From: Paramecium octaurelia
Taxonomy: Eukaryota > Ciliophora > Oligohymenophorea > Peniculida > Parameciidae
Length of the DNA: 64,000 bases
Reading direction: 5' to 3'
Assembly: GCA_905182995.1 (NCBI GenBank)
Contig: CAJJDP010000032.1
Location: 553,998-617,997, forward strand
Below, piece by piece: positions 1 through 11,639 of this stretch (position 1 is its first letter; each line of letters starts with the position of its first letter). The notes beneath the pieces were generated by a model. That model had not been told where the DNA came from. It ran no database searches and saw nothing but the letters and a program-made list of their open reading frames with translations. Both the position numbers and the translations under genes were made by a program.

Positions 1-2225
1 TTGAAAGTGATTTCAACTAATAACTAATGTTCAGGTTAGAAACAGTAACTTCTTTTATGACAATTGACACTTCTTTATCCCAACAACACCCCATAGAGCA
101 TAAATGGTTATGCCATATAATAAAATTTAAGATTAGTATTCTAAAAATGTATTTGTGAATGGCCTTGTTGTTCACCTGCCAAACTATTAGTTCCCATATT
201 TACCATGGGACAGAATGCCCCGAACAATTTGTAGCCTCTCCCATACATGATATAATTAGAGATTGGAGGATGATGAGAAGTTTACTCCAGATATATAGGA
301 CATCCTTTAATTCTACCCTCAAAAGTTTCTCCAATAATTGGATTGAATGGTTTTTCTTATTGGACTCCCATCATGAAACTTGCTATATGAAATGAAACTG
401 AGAGCTTTAATTGTTCAAAAACATCTGTAGTTTAGGCAGCTTTTTCAAGAAAAACAGGAGCATGTCCTTGACCTCTGGCCATTCTCTCCAAAAAAGATCT
501 TGCTTCGAACACTTAAATTGGTAAGGATACGGACATCAAGGATTTTCCACTTAGTAAATTTGATCCCATTCTTTTGATGATATCTAGTAAGACACTTCTT
601 TAATCGCTAATCAATTTCTTATTTGTGTATATTAGCCCTCCTTTTTTTGGATCTACCTCATAATACTTAGTCAGTAAGAAATGACCATCTTCTTTGGTTG
701 TTTCCAAAAACTTCTCCAAACCAGGTAATATATTTTGATTAAATTTCCTTTAGATGGATCTCTAAATAAATTATCCTGTCTAAACCAAATCTAAAATTTC
801 TTTATACTCTTGGAGTGATTATTATTGATGCTATTCGGAAGTAATTCTTTATACTTCAGGCACTAATTGAATAAAGGAAATCTGCAAATTATCAATGTCA
901 TCATCTTCATTCTTAATCAACACATGTTCTGTTTACTATTTGATATAATGATCTGCTTCTATTATTTGATTATCAATATTTTCGAAATTGAGGAGAAACC
1001 TTTTCATAACTTCTTCTCCTTTTTCTCTGTTCTCACAATCTAAATATATGTCTTCAATTATTTGAGCCTTAAACTTATCTTCTTGTTTGGCCTATATAAG
1101 AACGCAAGATCTAGTAATCTTGTATTCATCAGTGCCTTCAGCTTTATCCTTATCAATTTGATTGTGATGCACCTCATTCCCGATGTATTTTTTCAAAATA
1201 CAATAAGCATTATCATCTATTTAAAAATGTTTTTAGGTGTATATCAATCTGATTTTCTCATTCTAAATGGGTGCGTGAGATTTTGGCTACTTTGAAAAAC
1301 TCTCCTGTGAAAAGAATTCATGTTCTATGTCCTTTTAACTTTATGGCTTAGTTTATTTAAATTAATTGTTCAAATACTTATGTCCCATATCGAATTCTGC
1401 ATAAATTATGGCACAGTCTTTTTTAGTTGGAAATACTTAATATATAGATACTTGAGGGTTCAAATTGTCTGCAAATGTGTGTATCGACAATTCCTATAAT
1501 AGATTCTAAAAATGGTTACATCAAAAATCCTTGCTGGAGGTATTTCTGATTTTAAAAAGAATCTCATATGCAATTAATCATTCGGGTCTTAGTATAGTTA
1601 TTTGGTTGGTGATTAATATAAGACTTTGAATGAATGGATATCCGAAAATCCTTGCAAATTCTCGAGAGTATTTTCTAATATTATCTCTATGTCATTCTTG
1701 ATGTTATAACAGTATTTACTTATAAAAATTATGGCAATAATGGAATCATCTATCTCACTCGAGATACCTAGCTTGGTTTAATAGCCATAGAAGGAACCCC
1801 TTGATTAATGACTCTTTCTGACTCTGGCATAAATTAATCCCATTCTTAGAGAGTTTTCTCTTTTTTTTCCTTGGTTATTTGCATTGCCAAGTATTTTCCA
1901 TTAAAAAAATCGTACCATTATAATGCCTCTGATTGGTTATTCCAACCTAATCTAACCAACTTTGGTTCAATTTCTTATTGAGTTTTTAATTTTATTGTCC
2001 ATTTTCCTTGATGAAATCCAACAGGATGGATGACATAATTTTGAATTTACAACTACTTTTATGTTTAACCCTTGACGTCAATATACCTGAGTATCTCTCT
2101 ATATATCATGGCCTTACCTATTATTTCAAATCATATATTAAAAGCCTTTCTCCCCATCCTTTCAATACACCACTCTCTTTAAATGCACTACAACTCATTA
2201 ATGCATTCTTATTACTATCGAGCAT
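1..2225 (-). CDS. Oxysterol-binding-protein-related lipid transfer protein (PH + ORD), 3' end outside window
   Basis: The reverse strand, read with TAA/TAG as Gln, encodes an N-terminal PH-like segment (SGVLKGWGERLLIYDLK near residue 20), a charged linker, and an OSBP-related lipid-binding domain carrying the family signature EQTSHHPPIS at about 261-290. Such proteins move sterols or PI4P between membranes at contact sites; the PH domain is the membrane-targeting part. Frame is restored by four tiny introns: 2095-2117 (23 nt), 1772-1797 (26), 1494-1519 (26) and 762-785 (24). I chose the ATG at 2225 because the PH fold begins directly after it; an ATG further upstream would only add a hydrophobic AT-rich stretch. 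The C-terminus runs off the window. Family assignment is secure from the signature; the lipid ligand cannot be told. Confidence 0.93.
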
Positions 2226-3249
2226 TCTGATAATTAAATTTATAATAAATAACAAAATATAATTTAATTCAATTAAAACTCTTAACAAATGAATTATCAA
2301 CACTTCATAATTGATTTAAATGAAATTTCACACAATTAATTAGAATATAATCTTAATTTTCTTAAATTTTTGATTTAATCTATGATATTATTTAAGATCA
2401 ATTGTTTAATTACTTCTGCAATTATACAAACAAAATATTAGTTTAGATATCATTTTCATGCTTACTTAATTAATTAATTTATTCAATATCAAATTTATTT
2501 AAAATTATTTTATAAACTATTCAAATAGAGTATTAGCTAAGAAATTATTGTAAGTTAAGTATAATTCAAATTATTAATAAACATTTTATTTGTATTTGTG
2601 TCATAATGTCAAAGTAGAAGTTTTAATTTTTAACATCTATAATGCCTTCAATCCCAGGACTATTCTAACTATATCTATCAAAAGTCTCATCATCTATTTT
2701 TGACCCTTCATGCAATCATATTTAATTTTAATCCATGACATTTATCCTCATTTTGTTATTCATTTCATTAAAATTCTCTTCTACAATTAATAATTGAGTC
2801 ATCTATTAAGTTTGAATTTTAATTTACATCATATTCTAAATTTTAATTAGTTTGAAATTATCAATTATCATAAAATCAAATAATTCTATGCTTTTAGATA
2901 AATCATTTTTAAATCAATCCATTTAACTTAATGTGCTATCTAATTATTATCAAATAATCTTATTAGATTACACTTAATACTTAGCTTTCTTAGTGATTAT
3001 TTAATTATAAAAAAATCTAACATCAGCTAATAAATTGATATTATTAATTAGTAATATACTTACCCAGGGAAGACAAAAAAATCAAAAAACACTAAAATGT
3101 ATATATCAAAAAATTATATTAAAAGCTATTTCTTAAAATTGGTTCTAGCTTAAACATAAAAAATGAAAGTTTGGAACCATCAAGAATTAGTATATGGGAT
3201 TTAAATTATTAAGTAAATTACAATAATTAAAAATTAGCTTACGTAAATT
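2226..3249. other. Intergenic region between divergent genes
   Basis: About 1 kb of AT-rich sequence between the divergent OSBP-like gene and the membrane-protein gene starting at 3250. It must hold both promoters. Apart from the weak small-gene candidate at 2566-2802 I see no coding signal and no recognisable regulatory motif. Confidence 0.6.
2566..2802 (-). CDS. Possible small gene of unknown function
   Basis: Two protein-like reverse-strand stretches lie here in different frames: one opens at ATG 2802 (MTQLLIVEENFNEMNNKMR), the other continues through EGSKIDDETFDRYSQNS to a TGA at 2566. A tiny intron or a frameshift must join them and I could not place it with confidence. It could be a short real gene upstream of the OSBP-like gene or a remnant. 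No family recognised. Confidence 0.28.
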
Positions 3250-5293
3250 ATGAATAAAAAGTAAGGATCATATGCTAGTACGCTTAAAGAGAAGATAAGG
3301 CTTATGGATATTTTTGGTTAATCCATATAATTAAGCTTTAGATAGGAAGAACAACATACTACTTTTGTTGGAGGAGTAGCTTCAATATTGGTATTGGCAA
3401 CAATTATCAGTTTTTTCTACTCCAACATAATAGGATTTTTTACAATGAATTAAGTGAAATCCTCGACAGAAATGATTTTTGAAGATGATCCTGGAATGAT
3501 CTAACTAAATTCTAACACTTTTATGTTTGCTATTTAAATTGAACATGACAATTTCGTTGACACTCCCTTCTTTAACATTACCGTGGAATAGAGACATTAT
3601 AAAAATCAAAATGGTACTCTTACCAAACTACCTAATGAATATATTGATTTAGTAATTTGCACCTAGGAGCACTTTTAATAAATATTCTCGTCTTCCAACA
3701 TTGATAATGCAGAGTAATTCAAAGATTTGAACATGACCAACTTCCTATGTCCCAATATTCAAAAAAGAAATGTTTGGACAGTAGGGGGAGCATATACAAG
3801 TAAGATAGTTATAATTAAATTAGGTTCTGATTATTATTTCCTAAAGTTTTCAGTTACTACATGTGTAAATGATACTTAAAGTGATTTCACATGGAAGCCA
3901 AAATGCAGAACTTAGGATGAAATGTTCACATAGTTGAAAGCTTAGGGTTCTTTTCGATTTCAATTATTCACTACAAATTTTGTACTTCAATATAACCTAT
4001 TGAAAGATTGTAAATCCAGATTCCCCACATGAGTATATCACACCTTACTTGGCAATTGAACAATTTTACACATTTGTACCAAATCAAATGTTTGTTTAAT
4101 CTGATATCTTTGTTAGGGAAAAAAGAATTAATACTGATAAAGGTATTTTAATGTACCCCATGAACGTTGAAGAGACTGTAGCCTATAGAGAACACATGGA
4201 TAGCAGGTAATAATTTGAAATCGGAGGACTCAATAGTAATTATTATGCTGCGTTCTACTTGTAGAGGAGCCCTTTTAGCTATAATATTTCTAGAAGTTTT
4301 GTAACTCTGGATGAATTATTAAGTTATTTGGGAGGATTCTCATAATTTATGACTGTCATTTTAGGAATGATAATAAACGTATATAATAAACAGAGTCTCT
4401 TGTTGTAGTTGGCAAATGATTTATATGAGTTTAATTTCTAAGAACAACAAGAAAATACAAGAGCTTTTATATCAAATTTGTTATAGTAATCAAGGCATGG
4501 AAGGGAAATGATTAAATAGAAAGGTCAAACAAAAGAGTTAAAGATCCAATCAATCAACCCTTTTACGACTAAGCCTTAAATGGATTAAAAAGTCTCCCAA
4601 GTGATATCACCTTAACGAACTCAGAATTAGTTTATCCAGATTTCATCAACAAGGTAACTTTAAAGCATGAAAGAGAAGACTTATGATCAATATGAAAAGT
4701 TCAAATCATTCATGATAAATTAAAAGAAATTAACTTTAGGTTTTAGGATATTGTTAGGGGATCTTTTGCCATTTGATTGTTTATAGGACCCAGAGAGTGT
4801 TCTATTTAAAAAGGCTATGTAGTTTTCATCTTTCTATTTGTTAGGAATCAAGTTAGCAAAGAGTTAGATATACGATATATCATGAATTAATTACATGAAA
4901 TCACAAAGCTAAAAAAGGTGATGTTCAGCAGAGAATAATTTTAACTCTTTAATTTTAGCCACAAGCCAACAATAAGTTTAGTCAAAGAAAAGAAAAATAG
5001 ATTATCATCAAAGTATTGATTTATGGAATCCCTTTAGATTATTATTTTTGGGTGAAGAGGAGGCTGTTAATAATGAATTGCAAATTTAATATAACACATT
5101 AGTATAAGCATATTCCAAATTAACATCTTGTGATACAGTATTTTCAGATGACCAGATTTAGTTAAACTAAAGAATCATCGGACTTTTGGGAAGGGATTTA
5201 CCACTCTGGATGGAAATGGAATTGCAGTAAGAAAATTCAGAATCCATAAAGGAGCCTGAACCAGATGATTTAGATGAATTATCAAAAACTTGA
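3250..5293 (+). CDS. Ciliate-specific two-segment membrane protein, paralog A
   Basis: Encodes about 647 residues after removal of introns 3800-3823 (24 nt), 3982-4006 (25), 4819-4844 (26) and 5013-5037 (25). Visible parts are a hydrophobic segment near residue 50 (ASILVLATIISFFYSNIIGFF), a large probably non-cytosolic domain with Asn-X-Ser/Thr sites and Cys residues, a second hydrophobic segment (LSYLGGFSQFMTVILGMII), and a Gln-rich, acidic-ended C-terminal region. It is clearly homologous along its whole length to the convergent gene at 5712-7782, which confirms the exon model. The layout (TM, ectodomain, SYN...LDELLSYLGGF, second TM, long tail) resembles a large family of unnamed ciliate membrane proteins. 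Function unknown; transport or receptor roles would be guesses. Confidence 0.88.
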
Positions 5294-5711
5294 AATGATT
5301 ATATTTTTTCATACATCATAGCAAACTTACTGTCGCTTAAAATCTTCAGCTGTCTTAACTCTATCAATAAATTTTATATATAATAGTCTTGATCTCTGTT
5401 GATATTTGACTTTTTTAGATTAAAATTAAGCAATTTTGTTTATTATTAATTAAAATATATGTAAAGTAATTTGATTTAAGTTGGTTTCATATAAGAAATA
5501 CTTAATAACCTAAATTTTTCTTTTTTCAAAACAAAAGTAAATAATTATTTTATTATTAAGTATTGATAATTTATATCTTCCAGAATATTCAAGAAAAATG
5601 ATAAAATAATAAATACTTTGAATTGTAAGTTTTAAGAGTAAAGAATTAATTTAACTTTCCTTTTATAATGTGATTTTATTTACATAAATCTTAACAAAAA
5701 ATAAAAATCTT
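5294..5711. other. Intergenic spacer between convergent paralogs
   Basis: About 420 bp of AT-rich DNA between the stop codons of the two tail-to-tail paralogs. It has poly-T/poly-A stretches but no protein-like frame. I see no hairpin or repeat linking the two genes beyond their coding homology. Confidence 0.6.
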
Positions 5712-7782
5712 TCAATGTAACACCTAAATTTCTCTCTCACTAAATAAGTCCTCATCTTTTGGGTCATTGTTTACAGATTCCACTTATTACTATTACTATT
5801 AAGCACTTAATTCTTTTTCTAATACTCTCATTAAATCAGGGCCTAATAAAACAATTAATCTTTAATTAAATCTAATTTATTCTTAGGTTTAATGTTCTTA
5901 ATCTTATCCAGTCACTTTGTCATAAGAATTCACAAGATCTAAAAATTGTTTCATCATTCCACAATCTTCTGCAGTTGTCATGCCATCAATTATGCATCTA
6001 AATCACATTAAAATCTTACCTTGTTGATCTTCTCTTATTACTATCTTAAATTAATGCTATCTTTGGTTTTCGAGTAAAATTAAAAAGCGTAATTTATTCA
6101 GAAGTAAACAAAATTTATTTTAATTTTGTCAATTCATGAAGTTTTTTGATAATGTACTCGATATCTAACTCTTTATTGACTTAGTCACTTAAATTATAAA
6201 TAATTTATATACATAGCTCTTTGCAGAACCATACAATCATCATCTTTTAAAGATTCTATAGGAATTATAGAAGTTAATATGACTCTAAAGTTTAATCCAA
6301 TAACATGTTTCCTCTTCAAAAATTCTTTGAAATCGTCAAAATATTATAATGTTTTCGCTTTCATTGCAGAAAGTCTAGATTACAACACTTATTGAGTAGG
6401 TTATTATAATTCAATAGACATTTTTTTGTCAAAAATTTGTGATTTCTTCTATTGCAAAGGAGTAGATGTTTATAGCATTTCAGGTTTATTTTGAAATGCT
6501 GTTAAGGTTTAAATTTTAGGAATAGTTTCGATTTTTTTAGACATTTTGCTCTTCAACATCTCTCTGCCTCTCTCAGTTCTTGCTAATAAGCTATTCAAAT
6601 GGATTTGCGTATTTTATCGGCGTGAGCTCATATCAAATTCATATAAATCATTAGCCATGGATATAATCAAATGTTGTCGATTGTAGAATCTAACAACTAT
6701 TCCCACGACAACAATCATGAATTATGTGAATCCTCCTAAATAACTGAGTAGTTCATCAAGTCTTAAGAATTTTCTATTAATGTTATACGAATAGGGACTT
6801 CTTTGAAAATAAAATGCTCCATAATAATTGGGTGTTATTCTAGAAATCTCAAATTATTCCCTTTAATCTCCATAATCTCTAAAGGCAAAGGTTTCATTTT
6901 ATTTCTAAGGATACATTAATATTCCCTGATCTGTTGTTACTTTCTTAGTTCTGAAAAATATATCTGATTAAACAAACATTTTATCCGGCACAAAAGTATA
7001 GAACTGATCAATTGCTAAATAGGGTTATACGTAATCCTTGGGTCTATTTGGGTTTATAAGCTATTATTATTATTGATATAAGTTACAAAATTTGTTGTAA
7101 AAACTTAAAAACGAAAGCTTCCTTATTAATTTAAAGTGCTCAATATTTCATCTGAAGTTTTACATTTCGGTTACCAAGTAAAATTACTTGATGAAGAATC
7201 CCTGCAATTAGTAACAGAGAACTTCAAAAAATAATAATCTGTGCTTGCCCAAACACCTCCGACAGTCATATTAAGACTATGAATGAAGTTAGGATTAGGG
7301 CATAAGAAATTTTTTAAATTTTATTGTTCAAATTACTATCCAAAATCCACACTGTACTTTTCAAACAAGGGTTAAAAATGTTGAAGAGTACATGGTACTA
7401 AATCAATATATTTATTTGGGTAGCGGTATTAAGTCCCATTTGGAAACCGATAATAGTGACGCTATTCAACAGTAATATTAAAGTAAGGGTTTGTTGTAAA
7501 ATTGTCTTATTCAATTTGAACTGCAAACATGAAGTGCCCTTTGTCTAAGATCAATACATCAGGATCATCTGCAAAAGTGAATTCTTGAGTAGAAGTAACA
7601 TTTAATTTTGCGAAAAAATTAATTATGTTTGAATAGAAAAAACTGATTATTGTCCCGATTATACATATTGATAAAAAGCCACCCATACTTGTTTTGTATT
7701 ATTCTTCCTTACGAAAACTTAAGCTGATGGATTACCCAAATATATCTATCTATTTCAATCCTTCTTTAAATTTCTAAAGCAT
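5712..7782 (-). CDS. Ciliate-specific two-segment membrane protein, paralog B
   Basis: Reverse-strand paralog of the preceding gene, about 665 residues after removal of introns 7061-7086 (26 nt), 6188-6212 (25) and 5998-6019 (22). All three intron positions and phases match introns of paralog A; A's extra 24-nt intron is absent here. Shared blocks include DIFGQSI, FFYSNII, YFNITVEQRHY, the motif PYLAIDQFYTFVP, SYNINRKFLRLDELLSYLGGF and ELTKLKQILFTSEQ. It starts at ATG 7782 (MLQKFKEGLKQIDIFGQS) and stops at 5712. Two hydrophobic segments flank a putative ectodomain. The pair looks like an old inverted duplication, since the proteins have diverged substantially. Function unknown. Confidence 0.88.
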
Positions 7783-10189
7783 TTTATTTATAATTATTTT
7801 TGAAGATTGTTAATAAATTACACCATCAAATAATGCTTGCGTCATGTTATAATCTGTCATACGATTATTAAATTTGAAATGCAATATTGCCATATATATT
7901 TGATAAAAAACCTCTACACAGCATTAATATTTAATATATGTAAATTAATAATAATTTGATATTATGTAATTATAGAAATTTTGATTAATTAAAATTATTT
8001 GATCTGCTATCGTAGTTCCTCTATTTTCACAATTCTTACTTCCAACAAAATCTATTTGAGGATATTTAAGCTAAACTTGTATTATCACTTAGATTTTGAT
8101 TTAAGTAAACAATCAACATTTAATTGAAACTTCTTACTCTAATTCAACCTCATTGTTAAACCATTTATACTGAGATTAAGAAAAATACTTAGCCTCTCCT
8201 TATTTATAATATATTTTTTAGATTAAAAAACATTCCATTTTCATTATTTATTTTTAATATGTCCTGTTATTTTCTGAATCTGTTATAAATCTAAATACTT
8301 TTAAGGAATTATTCTGAGAACAACTTAATTATTTCCTTTCAGTTTACTTGATTAGCTAAATGACAGTCCAAACATATTTTATTATGAACAAAATTATGTA
8401 TTCTACCACTTCATCACATATAACCTTCCATAAAGAAATTTATCCTGTGTCAGTAATTTTTGATATATTTTAAGACTTAAAAGAATCTTCCCTTTAATGG
8501 AATAATTTTTAATTATATTTATGCAAAAATAATAATTTTTTATTAAATTTGAAAACTGTGATCATTATATAATGTCTATTATTATAAAAATATTAATTTA
8601 CAAAATGATTATAAATATGAAACATATTTAGAAAACAAGTAAATGTTTTGTATTGATAATTCTTGAATTAAATTTAGGTCCTCCGAATTCAAATCGTTGT
8701 AGAATTGATATTTTCCATGTGGTTATTGTAAGTTTCATCTACTCTAGTGACATATTTCAGATGCCATCATAATTTATTTAACTCAATTTTTCCATTTTCT
8801 CCTAAATTATAAAATATCAATTTCCATTAGCGGCTTGAATCTAATTCTACTCTATTGCAGTTGCCTATTACTCAAATAATTAAAAATAATAGCATTTTAA
8901 CATTTGTGCAAGTTGAAAAAGAAAAATTTAAAGTTCATTTCTTTGTATTACAAGTAGTATAATCATTAACTGCTTTTATTTCATCTTCAGTTATATTTAT
9001 CTTGCTTTTCAAATAAGGAATCAAAATCATCCTCCTTCCTAAGGTTTAACGCTTAATACCATAGATCATTTTAACTCAAAGACAAATGTTACCTAATCTA
9101 CCATTATCAATAATGTTTTGACGTTACATAATCTCTCAAACCTCATTCAAGCACTTAAATAACAAGAACATATTCTAAGTACTTCAAAATAGTTTTTTTC
9201 ATCTTGGTTTAAAGAACTTTTATTAATTTGCATTCTCTTTGCTTTTTCCAGTTAATAGTTAGAAATTTCATCTATTCTGGGATGAGTCATATATTAATTT
9301 TGAGTTGATGTTAGAACTTAATTTTTCCAAGAAAAAATGGTTTATTAAATCAATAATAAAATAGCAAATTGCCAATATTTCTAATACGTATCTACCAATA
9401 TAAGAATGTTATTACGAATCAAAATAGTTCTTTCATTTCTCAAAAATCAAAACTTTCGCAATATAAATTTTCAACATTTTTGGTTAATAATAATATTAAA
9501 TTTTTTCTTACATCATGATGTTTATCTTTAAATTCTGCAAGCAATATTTAATATACTTTATAATAACCTATATTTCCCATAAAATATTGTCAGTATTTCC
9601 TTAACAATTCACTCTAAAAGGAAAAAGAATATTTGGAAAATTTTGGATTAATAGATTTGAGATTAGGGAAATAAATAGTTAACTTAATCTTTAATAGAAA
9701 GGTTTTAATATTTTATAATTGCAAAAATATTCAATTTTATTTTATAATCTTTAACATTTCTTTTTTTTTGGGGGAGTCCTTATTAATTCACTTATTCAGT
9801 TTCTTTGTTATTTTAAGTGCTATTCAAGTTTACTTATATTATTACAGTGAAGGAAATTCTAGAAATTTCAATATTTCCAGCCAATTTCATATAAGTAATT
9901 AATGATTCTCAAGGGTTGATTACATAAAGATATGAAAATATCTGAATTAAAATAGTTGTTATTTCGATAGTGCTTCCTATATAGATACCTTATTGAGTTA
10001 TATTCTTGAAATGTATGAAATGTTATGGTTCTGTGGAATAATTATATTCTAGATGATTTAGTTGTTAATAAAAAAAAATTAAACCAGAAATTATTGTAAG
10101 AAAAGGAAAGTTCTTTTTATCTTTAAACATATTTTCAAAGAATAACTCATATATTATTTATGTAAAATGACTTTTGTCTATTAATCCAT
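7783..10189. other. Gene-poor AT-rich stretch with decayed coding traces
   Basis: Mostly very AT-rich sequence with poly-T runs and no complete gene. The stretch at 8640-9300 is listed separately because it carries protein-like reverse-strand fragments. Elsewhere in the interval I see no coding, repeat or RNA signal. Confidence 0.55.
8640..9300 (-). pseudogene. Degenerate coding remnant
   Basis: Several reverse-strand stretches read like protein but change frame or meet TGA without a convincing GT...AG intron. Examples are QDEKNYFEVLRICSCYLSA near 9200, EIMQRQNIIDNGRL near 9100 and GENGKIELNKL near 8800. Base composition is less AT-biased than the flanks. It may be a dead gene, or a gene whose introns I failed to place. 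No family recognised. Confidence 0.35.
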
Positions 10190-10558
10190 TCATTTTTTCA
10201 TTATTTTCTTTGCTAGTTCCCTCTTAAAACACAAAAGAGATTCTTCCGTCATTTTTTAATGAAATATCCTAATTTTTTTCCTTGGAATTTCTTGCTTTCT
10301 CACAGTCTCAATTTCTAAGTTCAGTTTATCTAAGTCTTTCATCAATTTTATTAATTCAAGAATTACATTCCTATTATAAATTTCTAAATCTTTCTAGAAC
10401 AAATTTTTGGAAAAATCCCGCAAATTCCTCTAATATTTATTATTTAAAGATAATATTTTATCTGAATGCACGCTGCATTTAATAGGCCTGTTGGATTACC
10501 GATTAGCTTGGGGTAGTAACAATAGTTTCGGCTCAATAAATCCATCTAAATCAATCAT
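10190..10558 (-). CDS. Small coiled-coil protein, possibly KxDL/BORC-like
   Basis: Codes for about 113 residues in two exons, with a 27-nt intron at 10473-10499. The start MIDLDGFIEPKLLLLPQAN is followed by a helix-rich segment with heptad-like spacing (RNLRDFSKNLFQKDLEIYNR, then LIKLMKDLDKLNLEIETVRK) and a basic tail (FKRELAKKIMKK). The MKDLDKL block resembles the KxDL motif of KXD1, a subunit of the BORC lysosome-positioning complex, and the length fits, but the similarity is too short to be sure. The tail resembles that of the next small gene at 11409. Other coiled-coil families remain possible. Confidence 0.6.
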
Positions 10559-11408
10559 TATTTAATTTTTATAGGAATTTTAACAATCAATTAGGGAATT
10601 AATTATCAAGGGCTCTTTGCAATATCATACATGCAAATATAGAAAATAAAAATCTAGTAAACCAGCAAAAGTTCAATAATTATTCGAGCTTGCTCTGCAT
10701 TTTCTTATATTACAGCCTTACACTTTACAATTGTATTTTAAACTATAAGACAACCCAATTATTAAATACCTAAATACTATCATACTGGAAATAAATAATA
10801 ATCCACAATTTATCCTGTAAATTATATAAACCACCATTCAATTTGTAAAATATACGTTAATTCTTAATTAAGATGATAAATGGCATGTATTTAACATTAT
10901 AGTTTGCACTTAAGGCATTTTTTTGAATTTAAGCATAGCAGTAAGCAGATATTTAATTAAATATAAAATATTATTTATAATTAAATGTTTGAAAAATACT
11001 CAAACTTATTAATTATTAATATTAGACAACTAATACCAATTACTTTGAATGAATAACAATTTTATAATGTAATTGATCCTTTTCTGCCAAATCCCCTTAT
11101 TTAAATTTGTAAATTATTTTAATTCTTTTGAAAAGAACCTTAAAATTAGAAAATAAAATCAAATCAATTATATCAATGTTTCTATGTTAATGTATGATTA
11201 ATTTTTAGAATTATTCTTATGTATTTTGCCAACTATTTTATTCGTGAAAAAACATAGTTTTACTGATCATAATTATAAATTTGAGAAAAAAATGTCTATA
11301 AAAGTTTGTTACACTTTCAAATGAAAAATTGTTCATAGAAAGTAAGAGAATATAACAATATAATGAATTTGGTTAAATGAATAAATTAGGAAAATCAATT
11401 TGTATTCT
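10559..11408. other. AT-rich intergenic DNA
   Basis: About 850 bp separating two small same-strand genes. No protein-like frame, repeat or structured RNA signal seen on either strand. Confidence 0.55.
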
Positions 11409-11639
11409 TCAACTTTTCATTTTCTTAATTATTTTCTTAGCCAGGATTTGTTTGAATCTCCAAAGATTTTTTAGACCTTCTTCATCCTTTTGGTAAATTA
11501 TGGCTTTAAATTTCGATTGTTATGGAAAAGTTTGTTGTTTAGTAATCAAAACTGTCTTTGACAATTCATTTAAGCCTTCAGAAAGTAAATTTTCGATTGA
11601 ATTTTGTGTATGATTTTAAGTCTCATTTTCTTGTTTCAT
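11409..11639 (-). CDS. Small basic protein of unknown function
   Basis: Uninterrupted 76-codon reverse-strand frame beginning MKQENETQNHTQNSIENLL and ending in RFKQILAKKIIKKMKS. The N-terminal half is polar and Gln/Asn-rich; the C-terminal half is amphipathic and Lys-rich. It may be the last exon of a longer gene, but an in-frame ATG with AT-rich upstream DNA supports a separate small gene. The ending closely resembles that of the small gene at 10190-10558. No family recognised. Confidence 0.45.

Noticed and set aside
2121-2303. Longer N-terminus for the OSBP-like protein starting about 78 bp upstream.
   Set aside because: The extra residues are AT-driven Ile/Leu/Asn sequence before the PH fold; ATG 2225 is the better start.
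4860-4935. Two in-frame TGA codons in paralog A looked like a retained germline insert or a pseudogene.
   Set aside because: Comparison with paralog B showed a normal 26-nt intron at 4819-4844 that shifts the frame; after splicing the region is continuous and homologous.
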